From the NCBI RefSeq assembly GCF_031834615.1, contig NZ_CP115543.1, positions 693,001-757,000 of the forward strand: 64,000 bases of DNA, written 5' to 3'. The translations under genes and the position numbers were made by a program. Below are positions 46,477-58,089 of this stretch, in pieces (the first letter of the stretch is position 1; each line of letters starts with the position of its first letter). Under the pieces are notes generated by a model. That model saw only the letters and a list, made by a program, of their open reading frames with translations. It made no database searches and had not been told where the DNA came from. The stretch comes from Stenotrophomonas aracearum (GTDB lineage Bacteria > Pseudomonadota > Gammaproteobacteria > Xanthomonadales > Xanthomonadaceae).

Positions 46477-46736
46477 GCCGCCTGCTGCTGGTCGTGCTGC
46501 TGGCCTGCACCATCGCCTCGGCGATCGGTGTGGTGTTCATGCGCCACCGCCATCGGCAGACCTTCGTCGAGCTGTCGCGCGTGGAGCGCGCCCGCGACGA
46601 ACTGAACATCGAGTTCGGCCGCCTGCAGCTGGAACAGGCGACCCTGGCCGAAGCCACCCGCGTCGACCGTGTGGCGCGCGAGCGGCTGGGCATGAAGTTC
46701 CCGGAAGCGGCCGACGTCGTGGTGGTGCGGCCATGA
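46473..46736 (+). CDS. ftsL: Cell division protein FtsL
   Basis: An 87-residue bitopic protein of the FtsQLB complex. The N-terminus is a membrane segment ('[20 protein letters not shown]'), followed by a basic linker and a leucine-zipper-like coiled coil ('[20 protein letters not shown]', '[20 protein letters not shown]'). A conserved 'MKFP' lies near the end. It overlaps both neighbours by ATGA, the usual place between rsmH and ftsI. Confidence 0.93.
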   Translation: MSRLLLVVLLACTIASAIGVVFMRHRHRQTFVELSRVERARDELNIEFGRLQLEQATLAEATRVDRVARERLGMKFPEAADVVVVRP

Positions 46737-48580
46737 ACAAGACCGGCCGCAACCGTGCCCGCAACAGCTTCAACCTGCGCCAGCGCCTGAAGTGGGTCGG
46801 ACTGGCGCTGGGCCTGTGCTCGGTCTCGCTGGTTGGCCGCGCCGCCTACGTGCAGCTGGTCAACAGCGACTTCTACCAGCGCCAGGGCGAAGCGCGTTAC
46901 CTGCGCGAACTGCCGATCAACACCTCGCGCGGCATGATCACCGACCGCAACGGCGAGCCGGTGGCGGTGTCGACCCCGGTCGCTTCGATCTGGGTCAATC
47001 CGCAGGAACTGATGCGCGCCCCGGACCGCATTCCCGAGCTGGCTACGGCGCTGGGCATGCCGCTCGATGAGCTCTCCACCAAGCTCAGCCAGAAGGCCGA
47101 CAAGGAATTCATGTACCTGCGCCGCCGGATCAACCCGGACGATGCAGAGAAAGTAGTAGCACTGAAGATTCCGGGCGTGGCCTCGCAGCGCGAGTTCCGT
47201 CGCTTCTACCCGCAGGGTGAGGCGATGGCGCACGTGCTCGGCTTCACCAACATCGACGACCGCGGCCAGGAAGGGCTGGAGCTGGCCTTCGACGAATGGC
47301 TGCGCGGCAAGGCCGGCGCCAAGCGCGTGATCCGCAACCGCAAGGGCGACACGGTCGAGAGCGACCTGCTGCGCGCCGCCGAGCCGGGCAAGGACCTGAC
47401 CCTGAGCATCGACCGCCGCATCCAGTTCCTGGCGTTCAAGGAACTGCGCAACGCGCTGATCGAGAACAAGGCTGCGGGCGGCTCCATGGTGATCATGGAC
47501 GTGGCCACCGGCGAAGTGCTGGCGATGGTCAACCTGCCGACCTACAACCCCAATTCGGTGGGCGGCGCCGCGCCGGACACCCGTCGCAACCGCGCGGTGA
47601 CCGACCTGGTCGAGCCCGGTTCGACCATGAAGCCGCTGACCATCGCCTCGGCGCTGCAGTCCGGCGTGGTCACCAAGGACACCACGGTCGACACCAACCC
47701 GGGCTACATGGCGATCGGCCGCTATACGATCAAGGACGTACCGCGCAACAACGGCGTGCTCAACGTCACCGGCGTGATCACCCGCAGCTCGAACATCGGT
47801 GCGGCCAAGATCGCCGCCAAGATGCCCGACCAGGTGTTCTACGACCATGTGCACAGCTTCGGCTACGGCACCTCGCCGCACAGCGGCTTCCCGGGCGAGT
47901 CGGCCGGCGTGTTCCCGCGCCCGGCGCGCTGGAGCGGTTCGTCCAAGACCACCATGTCCTACGGCTATGGCCTGAACGTCACGCCGCTCCAGATCGCCAC
48001 CGCGTACTCGGCACTGGGCAACGGCGGCAAGCTGATCGCGCCGACCTTCGTCAAGGGCCAGCGCAACGAAGGCAAGCAGATCATCGACGAGAATGTCGCG
48101 AAAGAAGTCGTGGCGATGATGGAAACCGTGGTCACCCAGGGCGGCGCCAAGCAGGCGGCGGTGCTGGGCTACCACGTGGCCGGCAAGACCGGCACCGCGC
48201 GCAAGGCCGGCCCCGGCGGCTACGAGCGTGGCCATTACAACGCGCTGTTCGCCGGCGTGGTGCCGGCCAGCAACCCGCGCTTTGCTACGGTGATCGTGAT
48301 CAACGACCCGCAGGCCGGCAAGTACTACGGTGGCCTGGTGTCGGCCCCGGTGTTCCACAACGTCATGGAAGGCGCGCTGCGCCTGATGGACGTGCCGCCG
48401 GACGATATCGACTCCTGGCTGGCCGCGCAGCAGTCCGGAAAGATGGGCCACGCCGCTGCCTCGCTGCCGACCCCGCCGCCGGCCGAAGCCGTGGTCGCCC
48501 CCGACGCCGCCGCCGAATTCGATGCCGCGCTGCCCAGCGCGCACGCCACGTTGCCGCCCGCGCAGGGAGGCACGCAATGA
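46733..48580 (+). CDS. ftsI: Peptidoglycan D,D-transpeptidase FtsI (PBP3)
   Basis: A 615-residue class B penicillin-binding protein that cross-links septal peptidoglycan with FtsW. A single N-terminal membrane anchor (about 19-38) is followed by the pedestal domain ('[20 protein letters not shown]'). In the transpeptidase domain the active-site serine is S297 in 'EPGSTMKPL', the second motif is 'SSN' ('VITRSSNIG') and the third is K485 in 'AGKTGTARK'. A tail of about 50 residues rich in Ala and Pro ends the protein, longer than in E. coli. The ATG at 46733 overlaps ftsL. Confidence 0.96.
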   Translation: MNKTGRNRARNSFNLRQRLKWVGLALGLCSVSLVGRAAYVQLVNSDFYQRQGEARYLRELPINTSRGMITDRNGEPVAVSTPVASIWVNPQELMRAPDRIPELATALGMPLDELSTKLSQKADKEFMYLRRRINPDDAEKVVALKIPGVASQREFRRFYPQGEAMAHVLGFTNIDDRGQEGLELAFDEWLRGKAGAKRVIRNRKGDTVESDLLRAAEPGKDLTLSIDRRIQFLAFKELRNALIENKAAGGSMVIMDVATGEVLAMVNLPTYNPNSVGGAAPDTRRNRAVTDLVEPGSTMKPLTIASALQSGVVTKDTTVDTNPGYMAIGRYTIKDVPRNNGVLNVTGVITRSSNIGAAKIAAKMPDQVFYDHVHSFGYGTSPHSGFPGESAGVFPRPARWSGSSKTTMSYGYGLNVTPLQIATAYSALGNGGKLIAPTFVKGQRNEGKQIIDENVAKEVVAMMETVVTQGGAKQAAVLGYHVAGKTGTARKAGPGGYERGHYNALFAGVVPASNPRFATVIVINDPQAGKYYGGLVSAPVFHNVMEGALRLMDVPPDDIDSWLAAQQSGKMGHAAASLPTPPPAEAVVAPDAAAEFDAALPSAHATLPPAQGGTQ

Positions 48581-50058
48581 GCCAGATGATGTTGCTTTCG
48601 CAGTTGCTTCCCGATGTGGTGCTCAGCCACGACCCGTCGATTACCGGCCTGGTCCTGGACAGCCGCGCGGTCCGCCCCGGCAACGCCTTCGTGGCGATTG
48701 CCGGCTTCGGCGCGCACGGGCTGGGCTTCGTCGACCAGGCCCGCGCCGCCGGTGCGGCCGCGATCCTGTTCGATCCGCCGGCCCCGGCCGAGCTTCCGGC
48801 CCCGGCCGACGCCATTGCCGTTCCCGGGCTGCGCAGCCGCATGGGTGGCATGGCCGACCAGTTCCATGGCCACCCGTCGCGTGCGATGACCATGGTCGGG
48901 GTGACCGGCACCAACGGCAAGACCTCCACCGTGCAGCTGCTGGCCCAGGCCTGGCACCTGCTCGGTACCCCCAGCGGCAGCATCGGCACGCTCGGCGTGG
49001 GCCTGTACGGCAACGTGGTGCCGACCGGCTTCACCACCCCGCTGGTGCTGCAGATGCATGAAGTGCTGGCGCAGCTGCGCGACCAGGGCGCGCGTGCGGT
49101 GGCGATGGAAGTCAGCTCGCATGCGCTCGACCAGGGCCGCGTGGATGCCGTGCATTACGACGTGGCGGTGTTCACCAACCTCACCCGCGACCATCTCGAC
49201 TACCACGGCGACATGGCCCGGTACGGCGCCGCCAAGGCCAGGCTGTTCCACCGCGCCGGCCTGAAGGCGGCGGTGGTCAACCTGGACGACAGCTTCGGCA
49301 GCGAACTGCTGCGCACCGTCGACGCGGGCGTGCAGCAGATCGGGGTCAGCTCGCGCGGCGCGCAGCACGCCACCCTGCGTGCCGACTCGCTGCGCCTGGA
49401 CGGCCGCGGCATCGCCTTCGACCTGGTGGTCGACGGCGCGCGCCACCCGGTGCAGTCGCCGCTGCTGGGCCGCTTCAACGTGGACAACCTGCTTGGCGTG
49501 GCCGGTGCGCTGTTCGCGCTGGGCCACGCACCGGCCGACATCGCCGTGCTGCTGTCGCAGCTGCAGCCGATTGCCGGGCGCATGAACCGGCTCGGCGGCA
49601 CCGACGGCCAGCCGACCGTGGTGATCGACTACGCACATACCCCCGACGCGCTGGAACAGGCGCTGTCCAGCCTGCACGGGCACCTGGCCGGGCGCCTGTT
49701 CTGCGTGTTCGGCTGCGGCGGCGAACGCGATACCGGCAAGCGCCCGCAGATGGCGGCCATTGCCGAGCGCCTGGCCAACGTGGTGATCGTCACCGACGAC
49801 AACCCGCGCGGCGAAGACGGCGACGTCATCGTGGCCGACATCGTGGCCGGCCTGGCCCGCCCGGCTGCGGCCACGGTGCAGCGCGACCGCGCCGCGGCGA
49901 TCGCCACGGCGATCGGCCAGGCGGGCGAGGGCGACATCGTGCTGATCGCCGGCAAGGGCCACGAGCCCTACCAGGAAATCCACGGCGTGCAGTACCCGTT
50001 CAACGACACCGAGGTGGCGGCCCGCGTGCTGTCGCAGCGGCATGGGGGCGCACGATGA
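48577..50058 (+). CDS. murE: UDP-MurNAc-tripeptide synthetase (meso-DAP adding) MurE
   Basis: A 493-residue Mur ligase that adds the third stem-peptide residue. The ATG at 48577 follows GGGAGG and overlaps the ftsI stop. ATP binding is by '[15 protein letters not shown]'. '[15 protein letters not shown]' and '[17 protein letters not shown]' are Mur hallmarks. '[16 protein letters not shown]' and the 'TDDNPRGED' motif mark the meso-diaminopimelate-specific branch, as expected for a Gram-negative. Length is typical. Confidence 0.96.
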   Translation: MSQMMLLSQLLPDVVLSHDPSITGLVLDSRAVRPGNAFVAIAGFGAHGLGFVDQARAAGAAAILFDPPAPAELPAPADAIAVPGLRSRMGGMADQFHGHPSRAMTMVGVTGTNGKTSTVQLLAQAWHLLGTPSGSIGTLGVGLYGNVVPTGFTTPLVLQMHEVLAQLRDQGARAVAMEVSSHALDQGRVDAVHYDVAVFTNLTRDHLDYHGDMARYGAAKARLFHRAGLKAAVVNLDDSFGSELLRTVDAGVQQIGVSSRGAQHATLRADSLRLDGRGIAFDLVVDGARHPVQSPLLGRFNVDNLLGVAGALFALGHAPADIAVLLSQLQPIAGRMNRLGGTDGQPTVVIDYAHTPDALEQALSSLHGHLAGRLFCVFGCGGERDTGKRPQMAAIAERLANVVIVTDDNPRGEDGDVIVADIVAGLARPAAATVQRDRAAAIATAIGQAGEGDIVLIAGKGHEPYQEIHGVQYPFNDTEVAARVLSQRHGGAR

Positions 50059-51449
50059 AGCGCACCCCGCTGTCGCTGATCGCGCATTGGGCCGGTGGCG
50101 AGATCCATGGCGAAGACACCGCCATCGACGCCATCAGCAACGACACCCGTACCCTCGCACCGGGCAGCCTGTACGTGGCCCTGCGCGGTGAGCGTTTCGA
50201 TGGCCATGACTTCGCCGCCGATGCGGTGGCGCGCGGCGCCAGCGCGATGCTGGTCGAACGCCTGCTCGACGTGGCCGTGCCGCAGATCGTGGTCGGCGAC
50301 AGCGAGCATGCGCTTGGGCGCATCGCCGCCGGCATGCAGCGCGACCGCAGCGCCGCGGTGTTCGCGATCACCGGCAGCAACGGCAAGACCAGCGTCAAGA
50401 GCCTGCTGCTGGCGATCCTGGAGCAGGTGGCGCGCGAGCGCGGTGCGGTGGTGTATGCCAACCCGGGCAACCGCAACAACGAGATCGGCCTTCCGCTGGC
50501 GGTGATCGACGCCCCGGAAGACGCCGACTTCGCCGTCTACGAGATGGGCGCCGGCAAGCCGGGCGACATCGCCTACCTCACCGACATCGCGCGCCCGCAG
50601 TACGCGCTGGTCAACAATATCGCACCGGCGCACCTGGAGCGGATGGGCAGCCTGCAGGGCGTGGCCAGCACCAAGGGCGCGATCTACGCCGCCCTGCCGG
50701 CCGACGGCGTGGCAGTGATCAACGCCGACGACGCCTATGGCGCCTGGTTCGAACAGCACGTGGTCGGCCAGCCGCCGCGCAGCCGGGTGCTGCGCTATGC
50801 GCTGGACCACAGTGCCGACGTCACCGCGCAGGCGATCAAGCCGGCCGCCGACGGCAGCCAGTTCACCCTGGTCGCCCCGACCGGCGCGGTCAGCCTCACG
50901 CTGGCCCTGCCGGGTCGCCACAACATCAGCAACGCGCTGGCCGCGGCCTCGCTGGCGCTGGCCGCCGGCATCGGCCTGGACAGCATCGCCGCCGGCCTGG
51001 CCCGCGCCGAACCGGTGCCGGGCCGCCAGATCGCGCACCGCCTGCCCAGCGGCGCGGTGCTGATCGACGACAGCTACAACGCCAACCCCGGTTCGCTGGC
51101 GGCGGCCATCGACGCGCTGGCCGCGTCGAAGGACGAGGCCTGGCTGGTACTGGGCGACATGCGCGAACTCGGTCCGGATGGTGAGGCCCTGCACGCGCAG
51201 GCCGGCCGCCGTGCACGCGAGGCCGGGCTGAAGCGCCTGTACACGCTGGGCACGCTGAGCACCGCGGCATCGCAGGCGTTCGGCGAAGGCGGCCGCCACT
51301 TCCAGAGCCACGACGCGCTCGCCGCAGCGCTGGCTGATGAACTGCATGCTGGCGTGCGCTGCCTGGTCAAGGGCTCGCGCGGCAGCGCCATGGACAAGAT
51401 TGTGAAAGCGCTGCTGGCGCGAGGAGAGGAAACCCCCCATGTTGCTTGA
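50055..51449 (+). CDS. murF: UDP-MurNAc-pentapeptide synthetase MurF
   Basis: A 464-residue ligase that adds D-Ala-D-Ala to the tripeptide. The N-terminal domain contains '[20 protein letters not shown]'. The ATP loop is '[20 protein letters not shown]'. Further motifs are '[17 protein letters not shown]', '[14 protein letters not shown]', '[20 protein letters not shown]' and '[15 protein letters not shown]', all characteristic of MurF. The start overlaps murE and the end overlaps mraY by 11 bases. Confidence 0.96.
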   Translation: MKRTPLSLIAHWAGGEIHGEDTAIDAISNDTRTLAPGSLYVALRGERFDGHDFAADAVARGASAMLVERLLDVAVPQIVVGDSEHALGRIAAGMQRDRSAAVFAITGSNGKTSVKSLLLAILEQVARERGAVVYANPGNRNNEIGLPLAVIDAPEDADFAVYEMGAGKPGDIAYLTDIARPQYALVNNIAPAHLERMGSLQGVASTKGAIYAALPADGVAVINADDAYGAWFEQHVVGQPPRSRVLRYALDHSADVTAQAIKPAADGSQFTLVAPTGAVSLTLALPGRHNISNALAAASLALAAGIGLDSIAAGLARAEPVPGRQIAHRLPSGAVLIDDSYNANPGSLAAAIDALAASKDEAWLVLGDMRELGPDGEALHAQAGRRAREAGLKRLYTLGTLSTAASQAFGEGGRHFQSHDALAAALADELHAGVRCLVKGSRGSAMDKIVKALLARGEETPHVA

Positions 51450-52524
51450 ACTGGCTCGATGGCTGCAGCAGTTGGAGAGCCTGTTCGGCTTGTTCGGCTA
51501 CCTGACCCTGCGCGGCATTCTCGCTGCGCTTACCGCGCTGTTCCTGTCGCTGTGGCTGGGCCCGGCGATGATCCGCAAGCTGGCCCAGTTCAAGGGCGGC
51601 CAGCCGATCCGTACCGACGGCCCGCAGACCCACTTCTCCAAGGCCGGCACGCCGACCATGGGCGGTTCGCTGATCCTGCTCACCATCACCCTGTCGGTGC
51701 TGCTGTGGGCCGACCTGCGCAACCGCTACGTGTGGGTGGTGCTGGCGGTGATGCTGTGCTTCGGCGCGATCGGCTGGTACGACGACTGGATCAAGATCGT
51801 GCGCCGCGACCCGAATGGCCTGAAGTCGCGCTGGAAGTACCTGCTGCAGTCGATCTTCGGCCTGGCCGCCGGCCTCTTCCTGTTCTACACCGCCGACGTG
51901 CCGGCCGCGCTGACCTTCTACATCCCGATGTTCAAGTCGGTGGCGCTGCCGCTGGCCGGGATCAGCTTCGTGGCGATCGCCTACTTCTGGATCGTCGGCT
52001 TCTCCAACGCGGTCAACCTGACCGACGGCCTGGACGGGCTGGCGATCATGCCGACCGTGCTGGTCGCCTGCGCGCTGGGCGTGTTCGCCTACGCCTCGGG
52101 CAACGTGGTGTTCTCCAACTACCTGCAGATCCCGCAGATCCCGGGCGCCGGTGAACTGGTCATCATCTGCGCGGCCATCGCCGGCGCAGGCCTGGGCTTC
52201 CTGTGGTTCAACACCTACCCGGCCATGGTGTTCATGGGCGACATCGGCGCGCTGGCGCTGGGCGCGGTACTGGGCACCATCGCCGTCATCACCCGCCAGG
52301 AGCTGGTGCTGGTGATCATGGGCGGCGTGTTCGTGATCGAAACGCTGTCGGTGATGATCCAGGTCGCCTCGTTCAAGCTGACCGGCAAGCGCGTGTTCCG
52401 CATGGCGCCGATCCACCACCACTTCGAACTCAAGGGCTGGCCGGAGCCGCGCGTGATCGTGCGCTTCTGGATCATCTCGGTGGTGCTGGTGCTGATCGGC
52501 CTGGCCACGTTGAAGGTCCGCTGA
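51439..52524 (+). CDS. mraY: Phospho-MurNAc-pentapeptide transferase MraY
   Basis: A 361-residue polytopic enzyme that attaches the UDP-MurNAc-pentapeptide to undecaprenyl phosphate, forming lipid I. Ten membrane segments are expected. Conserved cytoplasmic loops are visible: '[20 protein letters not shown]', 'PTMGGSLIL', '[15 protein letters not shown]', '[16 protein letters not shown]' with the metal-binding Asp, '[20 protein letters not shown]' and '[12 protein letters not shown]'. The next gene is ftsW, not murD, joined by TGATG. Confidence 0.96.
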   Translation: MLLELARWLQQLESLFGLFGYLTLRGILAALTALFLSLWLGPAMIRKLAQFKGGQPIRTDGPQTHFSKAGTPTMGGSLILLTITLSVLLWADLRNRYVWVVLAVMLCFGAIGWYDDWIKIVRRDPNGLKSRWKYLLQSIFGLAAGLFLFYTADVPAALTFYIPMFKSVALPLAGISFVAIAYFWIVGFSNAVNLTDGLDGLAIMPTVLVACALGVFAYASGNVVFSNYLQIPQIPGAGELVIICAAIAGAGLGFLWFNTYPAMVFMGDIGALALGAVLGTIAVITRQELVLVIMGGVFVIETLSVMIQVASFKLTGKRVFRMAPIHHHFELKGWPEPRVIVRFWIISVVLVLIGLATLKVR

Positions 52525-53849
52525 TGAACGACCTGTCGCGCCAGGCAACCCGCCTTGAAGCCATCGGGGGCCACTTCGACAAGTGGCTGCTGGGCGCGAT
52601 CATCGCGCTCACCGGGCTGGGCGTGGTGATGGTCGCGTCGAGCTCGATCGCATTGATGAGCAGCCCGTTCTATTACCTCAACCGCCACCTGATCTTCCTG
52701 GCGGTGGGTATCGTGCTGGCCGGCATCGCCATGCGCACCGAGCTCAAGAGCATCGAGCAGTACAACCAGATGCTGCTGCTGGGCTGCTTCGCGCTGCTGG
52801 TGGTGGTGTTCATTCCGGGCCTGGGCAGCAGCGTCAACGGCGCCCGCCGCTGGATCAACCTGGGCTTCTCCAAGTTCCAGACCGTCGAAGCGGTGAAGGT
52901 GCTCTACATCGTGTGGCTGTCCAGCTACCTGGTGCGCTTCCGCGACGAGGTCAATGCGACCTGGCCGGCGATGCTCAAGCCGCTCGGCGTGGCCGGCGCG
53001 CTGGTGGTGCTGTTGCTGCTGCAGCCCGACTTCGGTTCCTCGACCCTGCTGCTGGCGATCACCGCCGGCATGCTGGTGCTGGGCGGGGTGAACCTGCCGC
53101 GCATGTCGATGCCGATCGTGTTCGGGCTGGTGGCGATGAGCGCGCTGGCGATCATCGAACCGTACCGCATGCGCCGCATCACTTCGTTCTGGGACCCGTG
53201 GGCCGACCAGCAGGGCGACGGCTACCAGCTGTCCAACGCGCTGATGGCGGTGGGCCGTGGCGAGTGGACCGGCGTCGGCCTGGGCAACTCGGTGCAGAAG
53301 CTGTACTACCTGCCCGAAGCGCATACCGACTTCATCTTCTCGGTCACCGCCGAGGAGCTGGGCTTCGTCGGCACCTGCCTGATCGTGGCGCTGTACGCGC
53401 TGCTGGCCGGGCGCGCCTTCTGGATCGGCATGCGCTGCGTGGAAATGAAGCGCCATTTCTCCGGCTACATCGCCTTCGGCATCGGCCTGTGGGTGAGCAT
53501 GCAGAGCTTCGTCTCGATCGGCGTGAACCTGGGCATCCTGCCGACCAAGGGCCTGACCCTGCCGCTGATCTCCTCGGGCGGCTCGAGCATCCTGATGACC
53601 TGCGTGGCGATGGGCCTGCTGCTGCGCGTGTCCTACGAACTGGACCGCGCCGAGCGCCGCCAGGCGGTGCGCATGGGCGCGGCCGACCTGGACGAGGCCG
53701 CACCGGTCGAAGCAGCGGCCAGCGCCAGCGCGGTGGCTGCGGCCCTGCAGGAACGCGAGCCGCGCGCCGCCGCGCACCGCGACAGCGCCCCGCGCGGCAC
53801 CAGCCGCATGCAGCAGCGCATTGAACCGACCCTGGGGAGGATGGGATGA
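52524..53849 (+). CDS. ftsW: Septal peptidoglycan glycosyltransferase FtsW
   Basis: A 441-residue SEDS-family polymerase that works with FtsI. Ten membrane segments begin near residue 20 ('[20 protein letters not shown]'). Conserved parts are '[20 protein letters not shown]', '[20 protein letters not shown]', '[20 protein letters not shown]', '[20 protein letters not shown]' and '[20 protein letters not shown]', including the catalytic Asp region. The C-terminal 60 residues are a cytoplasmic Ala-rich tail. The ATG shares a base with the mraY stop. Confidence 0.95.
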   Translation: MNDLSRQATRLEAIGGHFDKWLLGAIIALTGLGVVMVASSSIALMSSPFYYLNRHLIFLAVGIVLAGIAMRTELKSIEQYNQMLLLGCFALLVVVFIPGLGSSVNGARRWINLGFSKFQTVEAVKVLYIVWLSSYLVRFRDEVNATWPAMLKPLGVAGALVVLLLLQPDFGSSTLLLAITAGMLVLGGVNLPRMSMPIVFGLVAMSALAIIEPYRMRRITSFWDPWADQQGDGYQLSNALMAVGRGEWTGVGLGNSVQKLYYLPEAHTDFIFSVTAEELGFVGTCLIVALYALLAGRAFWIGMRCVEMKRHFSGYIAFGIGLWVSMQSFVSIGVNLGILPTKGLTLPLISSGGSSILMTCVAMGLLLRVSYELDRAERRQAVRMGAADLDEAAPVEAAASASAVAAALQEREPRAAAHRDSAPRGTSRMQQRIEPTLGRMG

Positions 53850-54931
53850 ACGCCTCTTCTTCGCAGCGTCCGGTGATGATCATGGCCGGCGGCACCGGCG
53901 GCCACATCTTCCCCGGCCTGGCCGTGGCCCGGGTGCTGCGCGCGCGCGGCATCCCGGTGACCTGGCTGGGCAGCGACGGCGGCATGGAAACCCGGCTGGT
54001 GCCGCAGCACGACATCCACATCGACACGCTGGCGATCAGCGGCCTGCGCGGCAAGGGCAAGCTGGCCCTGCTGACCGCGCCCGGGCGCCTGCTGCGCGCG
54101 GTGCGCTCGGCCGGCTTCCTGATCCGCGACCGCCAGCCGCGTGCGGTGATCGCCTTCGGCGGCTTCGCCTCCGGTCCCGGTGGCCTGGCCGCGCGCCTGC
54201 ACGGCCTGCCGCTGCTGGTGCACGAACAGAACCGCGCGCCGGGCCTGACCAACCGCGTGCTGTCGCGCTTCGCGCGGCGGCTGCTGACCGGCTTCCCGGG
54301 CAGCTTCGCGCAGCGCGAGGAAGCGGTGGGCAACCCGGTCCGCGCCGAAATCGCCGCGATCGCCGCGCCGGAACAGCGCCTGGCCGACCGCCAGGGCCCG
54401 CTGCGGCTGCTGGTGCTCGGGGGCAGCCAGGGCGCCCGCGCGCTCAACAACGCGGTGCCGCAGGCATTGGCCGCGCTGGGCGACAGCGTGTCCGTGCAGG
54501 TGCGCCACCAGAGCGGCGAAAAGCTGCACGCCGAAGCGCTGAAGGCCTACCAGGACGCGGGCGTCAGCGCGCAGGTGGAACCGTTCATCGCCGACATGGC
54601 CGAGGCCTTCGGCTGGGCCGACCTGGTGGTGTGCCGTTCCGGTGCCTCCACCCTGGCCGAGCTGTGCGCGGTCGGCGTGGGCAGCGTGCTGGTGCCGTTC
54701 GCCGCCGCGGTCGACGACCACCAGACCCGCAATGCCGAGTACCTGGTCGAGCGTGGCGCGGCCGTGCTGCTGAAGCAGGACGACGCGCTCGCCCCTGCAC
54801 TGCAGGGCGTGCTGCGCGAGCTGGCCACGAATCCCGGCCGACGCATGCAGATGGCCGTGGCCGCGCGTGCGCTGGCCAAGGTCGATGCCGCAGAGCGCAT
54901 CGCCGACATCATCCTCGAGGAATCCAAATGA
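53846..54931 (+). CDS. murG: UDP-GlcNAc:lipid I N-acetylglucosaminyltransferase MurG
   Basis: A 361-residue peripheral GT-B enzyme that makes lipid II. The first G loop is '[20 protein letters not shown]', followed by '[12 protein letters not shown]', '[16 protein letters not shown]' and '[20 protein letters not shown]'. In the C-terminal domain, '[15 protein letters not shown]', '[20 protein letters not shown]' and '[19 protein letters not shown]' form the UDP-GlcNAc site. It overlaps ftsW by ATGA and ends in an ATGA that starts a nine-codon mini-frame leading to murC. Confidence 0.96.
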   Translation: MNASSSQRPVMIMAGGTGGHIFPGLAVARVLRARGIPVTWLGSDGGMETRLVPQHDIHIDTLAISGLRGKGKLALLTAPGRLLRAVRSAGFLIRDRQPRAVIAFGGFASGPGGLAARLHGLPLLVHEQNRAPGLTNRVLSRFARRLLTGFPGSFAQREEAVGNPVRAEIAAIAAPEQRLADRQGPLRLLVLGGSQGARALNNAVPQALAALGDSVSVQVRHQSGEKLHAEALKAYQDAGVSAQVEPFIADMAEAFGWADLVVCRSGASTLAELCAVGVGSVLVPFAAAVDDHQTRNAEYLVERGAAVLLKQDDALAPALQGVLRELATNPGRRMQMAVAARALAKVDAAERIADIILEESK

Positions 54932-54957
54932 ACACCGCTACGCGAGGCCGCGCATGA
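54928..54957 (+). other. Nine-codon mini-ORF bridging murG and murC
   Basis: ATG at 54928 overlaps the murG stop, and its stop at 54955-54957 overlaps the murC ATG at 54954. The peptide would be 'MNTATRGRA'. It could pass terminating ribosomes from murG to murC. The peptide itself is probably of no importance. Confidence 0.4.
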
Positions 54958-56390
54958 TCCGCCGCCTTCACGACACCAATGACCTGGTGCGCGCTTTCCC
55001 GCGCGTGCATTTCGTCGGCATTGGCGGCACCGGCATGAGCGGCATCGCCGAAGTGATGCTGACCCTGGGCTATGAAGTGTCCGGTTCGGACAACGCCGAC
55101 AACGCCGCGACCCGTCGCCTGGCCAGCCTGGGCGCGCGCGTGATGCGCGGCCATTCTGCGGCCAACGTGCTGGGTACCGACTGCGTGGTGGTGTCCAGCG
55201 CGATCCGTGAAGACAATCCGGAACTGATGGAAGCGCGCAGCCAGCGCATTCCGATCATGCAGCGTGCGGCGATGCTGGCCGAACTGATGCGCTTCCGCCG
55301 CGGCATCGCGGTGGCTGGCACCCACGGCAAGACCACCACCACCAGCCTCACCGCGGCGGTGCTGAGCGAAGGCGGGCTGGACCCGACCTTCGTGATCGGC
55401 GGCCAGCTGCTGGCGGCCGGTGCCAACGCCAAGCTCGGCGGTGGCCAGTGGCTGGTGGCCGAGGCCGACGAAAGCGACGGCAGCTTCCTGCGCCTGAACC
55501 CGCTGGTCTCGATCATCACGAACATCGACGCCGACCACCTGGAAAACTACGGCAACGACTTCGGCCGCGTGCAGGCCGCCTTCGCCGAATTCCTGCAGCG
55601 CCTGCCGTTCTACGGCCTGGCCGTGCTGTGCATCGACGACCCGGAAGTGGCCGCACTGGCCGCGCAGACCCCGCGCCACGTCATGAGCTACGGCATGAGC
55701 AGCAACGCCGACGTGCGCGCCGAGGACGTGGTCCAGGACGGCCCGCGCATGCGCTTCACCCTGCGCCTGCCGGAAGGCAGCAGCCATCCGGTGACCCTGG
55801 CCCTGCCGGGCGCGCACAACGTGCTCAACGCCCTGGCCGCTGCTGCGGTGGGCTGGCAGCTGGGTGTGGCGCCGGACGCCATCGCGCGCGCGCTGGAAAG
55901 CTTCGCCGGCATCGGCCGCCGCTTCAACGACCTGGGCATCGTCACCACCAGGACCGGTGCGCGCGTGCGGGTGATCGACGACTACGGCCACCACCCGCGC
56001 GAGCTGGCGGCGGTGTTCGCTGCCGCCCGTGGCGGCTGGCCGGACCAGCGCCTGGTCGTGGCCTTCCAGCCGCACCGCTACAGCCGCACCCGTGACCAGT
56101 TCGACGCGTTCGCCGCGGTGCTGTCCGAAGTGGACGCACTGGTGTTGAGCGAGGTCTACCCGGCCGGCGAAGCGCCGATTCCCGGTGCCGACTCGCGCTC
56201 GCTGGCGCGCGCCATCCGCGCGCGCGGCCGCAGCGAGCCGGTCGTGGTCGGCGTAGCGGCCGAACTGCAGAACGTGCTGCCCGATGTCCTGCAGGACGGC
56301 GACCTGCTGCTGATGATGGGCGCCGGCGATATCGGCCACGTGGCCCACGTCGTCGCTACCGAAGGTTTTGGCGAGGGCCCTGCCGCATGA
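54954..56390 (+). CDS. murC: UDP-N-acetylmuramate--L-alanine ligase MurC
   Basis: A 478-residue Mur ligase for the first stem-peptide residue. The Rossmann-like N-terminus is '[20 protein letters not shown]', followed by '[20 protein letters not shown]' and '[14 protein letters not shown]'. The ATP loop is '[20 protein letters not shown]'; '[15 protein letters not shown]' and '[15 protein letters not shown]' follow, then '[17 protein letters not shown]' and '[17 protein letters not shown]'. The ATG at 54954 follows GCGAGG. It overlaps ddlB at the 3' end. Confidence 0.96.
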   Translation: MIRRLHDTNDLVRAFPRVHFVGIGGTGMSGIAEVMLTLGYEVSGSDNADNAATRRLASLGARVMRGHSAANVLGTDCVVVSSAIREDNPELMEARSQRIPIMQRAAMLAELMRFRRGIAVAGTHGKTTTTSLTAAVLSEGGLDPTFVIGGQLLAAGANAKLGGGQWLVAEADESDGSFLRLNPLVSIITNIDADHLENYGNDFGRVQAAFAEFLQRLPFYGLAVLCIDDPEVAALAAQTPRHVMSYGMSSNADVRAEDVVQDGPRMRFTLRLPEGSSHPVTLALPGAHNVLNALAAAAVGWQLGVAPDAIARALESFAGIGRRFNDLGIVTTRTGARVRVIDDYGHHPRELAAVFAAARGGWPDQRLVVAFQPHRYSRTRDQFDAFAAVLSEVDALVLSEVYPAGEAPIPGADSRSLARAIRARGRSEPVVVGVAAELQNVLPDVLQDGDLLLMMGAGDIGHVAHVVATEGFGEGPAA

Positions 56391-57349
56391 ACACGCCTGT
56401 CTTCCCGCCGCTGCGCGTCACCGATCCGGCCCTGTTCGGCCGTGTCGCCGTGCTGCTGGGCGGCACCTCCAGCGAACGCGAAGTGTCGCTGGATTCCGGT
56501 CGCAACGTGATCGAGGCGCTGCGCGCGCGCGGCGTCAATGCGATCGCCGTGGACGGCATCCCGGCGCTGACCCTGGCGCTGGTGGAAAAGCGCTTCGACC
56601 GCGTCTTCAACATCCTGCACGGCCACAACGGTGGCGGTGAGGACGGCATCGTGCAGGGGCTGATGGAAGCCTTCGGCGTGCCGTACACCGGTTCGGACGT
56701 GCTCGGCTCCGCACTGGGCATGGACAAGATCCGCACCAAGCAGGTCTGGCTGTCGCTGGGCCTGCCGACTCCGCAGTACCGCAAGGTCACTGCCGAAACC
56801 GTCCACGCGCACGCGGCCGAACTCGGCCTGCCGGTGGTGGTCAAGCCGGCCAACGAAGGCTCCAGCGTGGGCATCAGCCGGGTTACCGACGACGCCGGCC
56901 TGGACGACGCGGTGGCGCTGGCTGCGCGCTACGACGGCCAGCTGCTGATGGAGCAGATGGTGGTCGGCGACGAACTCACCGTGGGCATCCTCGGCGACCA
57001 GGCGCTGCCGTCGATCCGGATCGTGCCCAAGGGCCAGTGGTACGACTACAACGCCAAGTACCTGGCCGACGACACCCAGTACCTGTGCCCGGGCCTGGAC
57101 GGCGACGACGAACTCGAGATCCGCCGCATCGCGCTGGAGGCGTTCCGCGCCGCCGGCTGCCGCGGCTGGGGCCGGGTCGATGTGATGCGCGACCGCGCCA
57201 CCGGCCGTTTCTACCTGCTCGAAGTGAACACCGCGCCGGGCATGACCAGCCATTCGCTGGTGCCCAAGGCGGCGGGCCAGGCCGGGATCGGCTTTGAAGA
57301 GCTGGTCTGGCGCGTACTCGAACAGACCGTGGAGACCCGCCACGCATGA
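56387..57349 (+). CDS. ddlB: D-alanine--D-alanine ligase B
   Basis: A 320-residue ATP-grasp enzyme that makes the D-Ala-D-Ala used by MurF. Conserved segments are '[20 protein letters not shown]', '[20 protein letters not shown]', '[20 protein letters not shown]', '[18 protein letters not shown]', '[14 protein letters not shown]' and '[20 protein letters not shown]'. The Asp/Glu/Asn metal site at the end is intact. It overlaps murC and ftsQ by ATGA. Confidence 0.96.
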   Translation: MNTPVFPPLRVTDPALFGRVAVLLGGTSSEREVSLDSGRNVIEALRARGVNAIAVDGIPALTLALVEKRFDRVFNILHGHNGGGEDGIVQGLMEAFGVPYTGSDVLGSALGMDKIRTKQVWLSLGLPTPQYRKVTAETVHAHAAELGLPVVVKPANEGSSVGISRVTDDAGLDDAVALAARYDGQLLMEQMVVGDELTVGILGDQALPSIRIVPKGQWYDYNAKYLADDTQYLCPGLDGDDELEIRRIALEAFRAAGCRGWGRVDVMRDRATGRFYLLEVNTAPGMTSHSLVPKAAGQAGIGFEELVWRVLEQTVETRHA

Positions 57350-58089
57350 ACGCGGCGCTGCGCATCTTCGTCTGGTTGCTGGCCCTGTCGCTGGTGGCGC
57401 TGCCCGTGGTGGCGGTGCTCAACGGCTGGGTCGGTGCCGAACGCTGGCCGTTGGCCAAGCTGCGCGTGCACGGCGAGTTCAAGCGGGTCCCGGCCGAACA
57501 GCTGCAGCAGGTGGTGCTGCCGTATGCGCGCTCGGGCTTCTTCGCGGTCAAGCTGCAGGACGCCCAGGACGCGATCGAAACGCTGCCGTGGGTGGAAAGC
57601 GCGCAGGTGCGCAAGCAGTGGCCCGACGTGCTGGAAATCACCCTGGTCGAGCACAAGCCGTTCGCACGCTGGGGCAAGGACCGCCTGCTGTCCGAGCAGG
57701 GCAAGCTGTTCGCCACCCCGCAGAAGCTGCAGGACCTCAAGCTGCCCGACCTGGACGGTCCGGACACCCAGACCCAGGAAGTGGTCGCGCTGTACAACGA
57801 CGCGCGCGCGCTGTTCGCACCGGCCGGGGTCGACGTGACCCGGGTCAGCATGGATGCGCGCGGCAGCTGGTCGCTGCAGCTGAGCAACGGCACCGAAGTG
57901 GTGGTCGGCCGCGATGACGCGCGCTCGCGCCTGCAGCGCTTCGTGCGCGTGCTGCCGCAGCTGGCCAACCAGCAGGTGCCGATCGAGCGCGCCGACCTCC
58001 GCTATACCAATGGTTTCACGCTGAGCTGGGGTACCCCGGCCGCGGCCGCGCCGGCCAATGTGGCGCACAGCACGCAGGACAGGACATGA
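57346..58089 (+). CDS. ftsQ: Cell division protein FtsQ
   Basis: A 247-residue bitopic membrane protein of the FtsQLB complex. The cytoplasmic part is very short; the membrane segment is at about 5-25 ('[20 protein letters not shown]'). The POTRA domain follows ('[20 protein letters not shown]', '[20 protein letters not shown]', '[20 protein letters not shown]'), then the beta domain with '[17 protein letters not shown]'. Family membership is clear from the POTRA domain and from position between ddlB and ftsA. Overlaps are by ATGA on both sides. Confidence 0.95.
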   Translation: MNAALRIFVWLLALSLVALPVVAVLNGWVGAERWPLAKLRVHGEFKRVPAEQLQQVVLPYARSGFFAVKLQDAQDAIETLPWVESAQVRKQWPDVLEITLVEHKPFARWGKDRLLSEQGKLFATPQKLQDLKLPDLDGPDTQTQEVVALYNDARALFAPAGVDVTRVSMDARGSWSLQLSNGTEVVVGRDDARSRLQRFVRVLPQLANQQVPIERADLRYTNGFTLSWGTPAAAAPANVAHSTQDRT

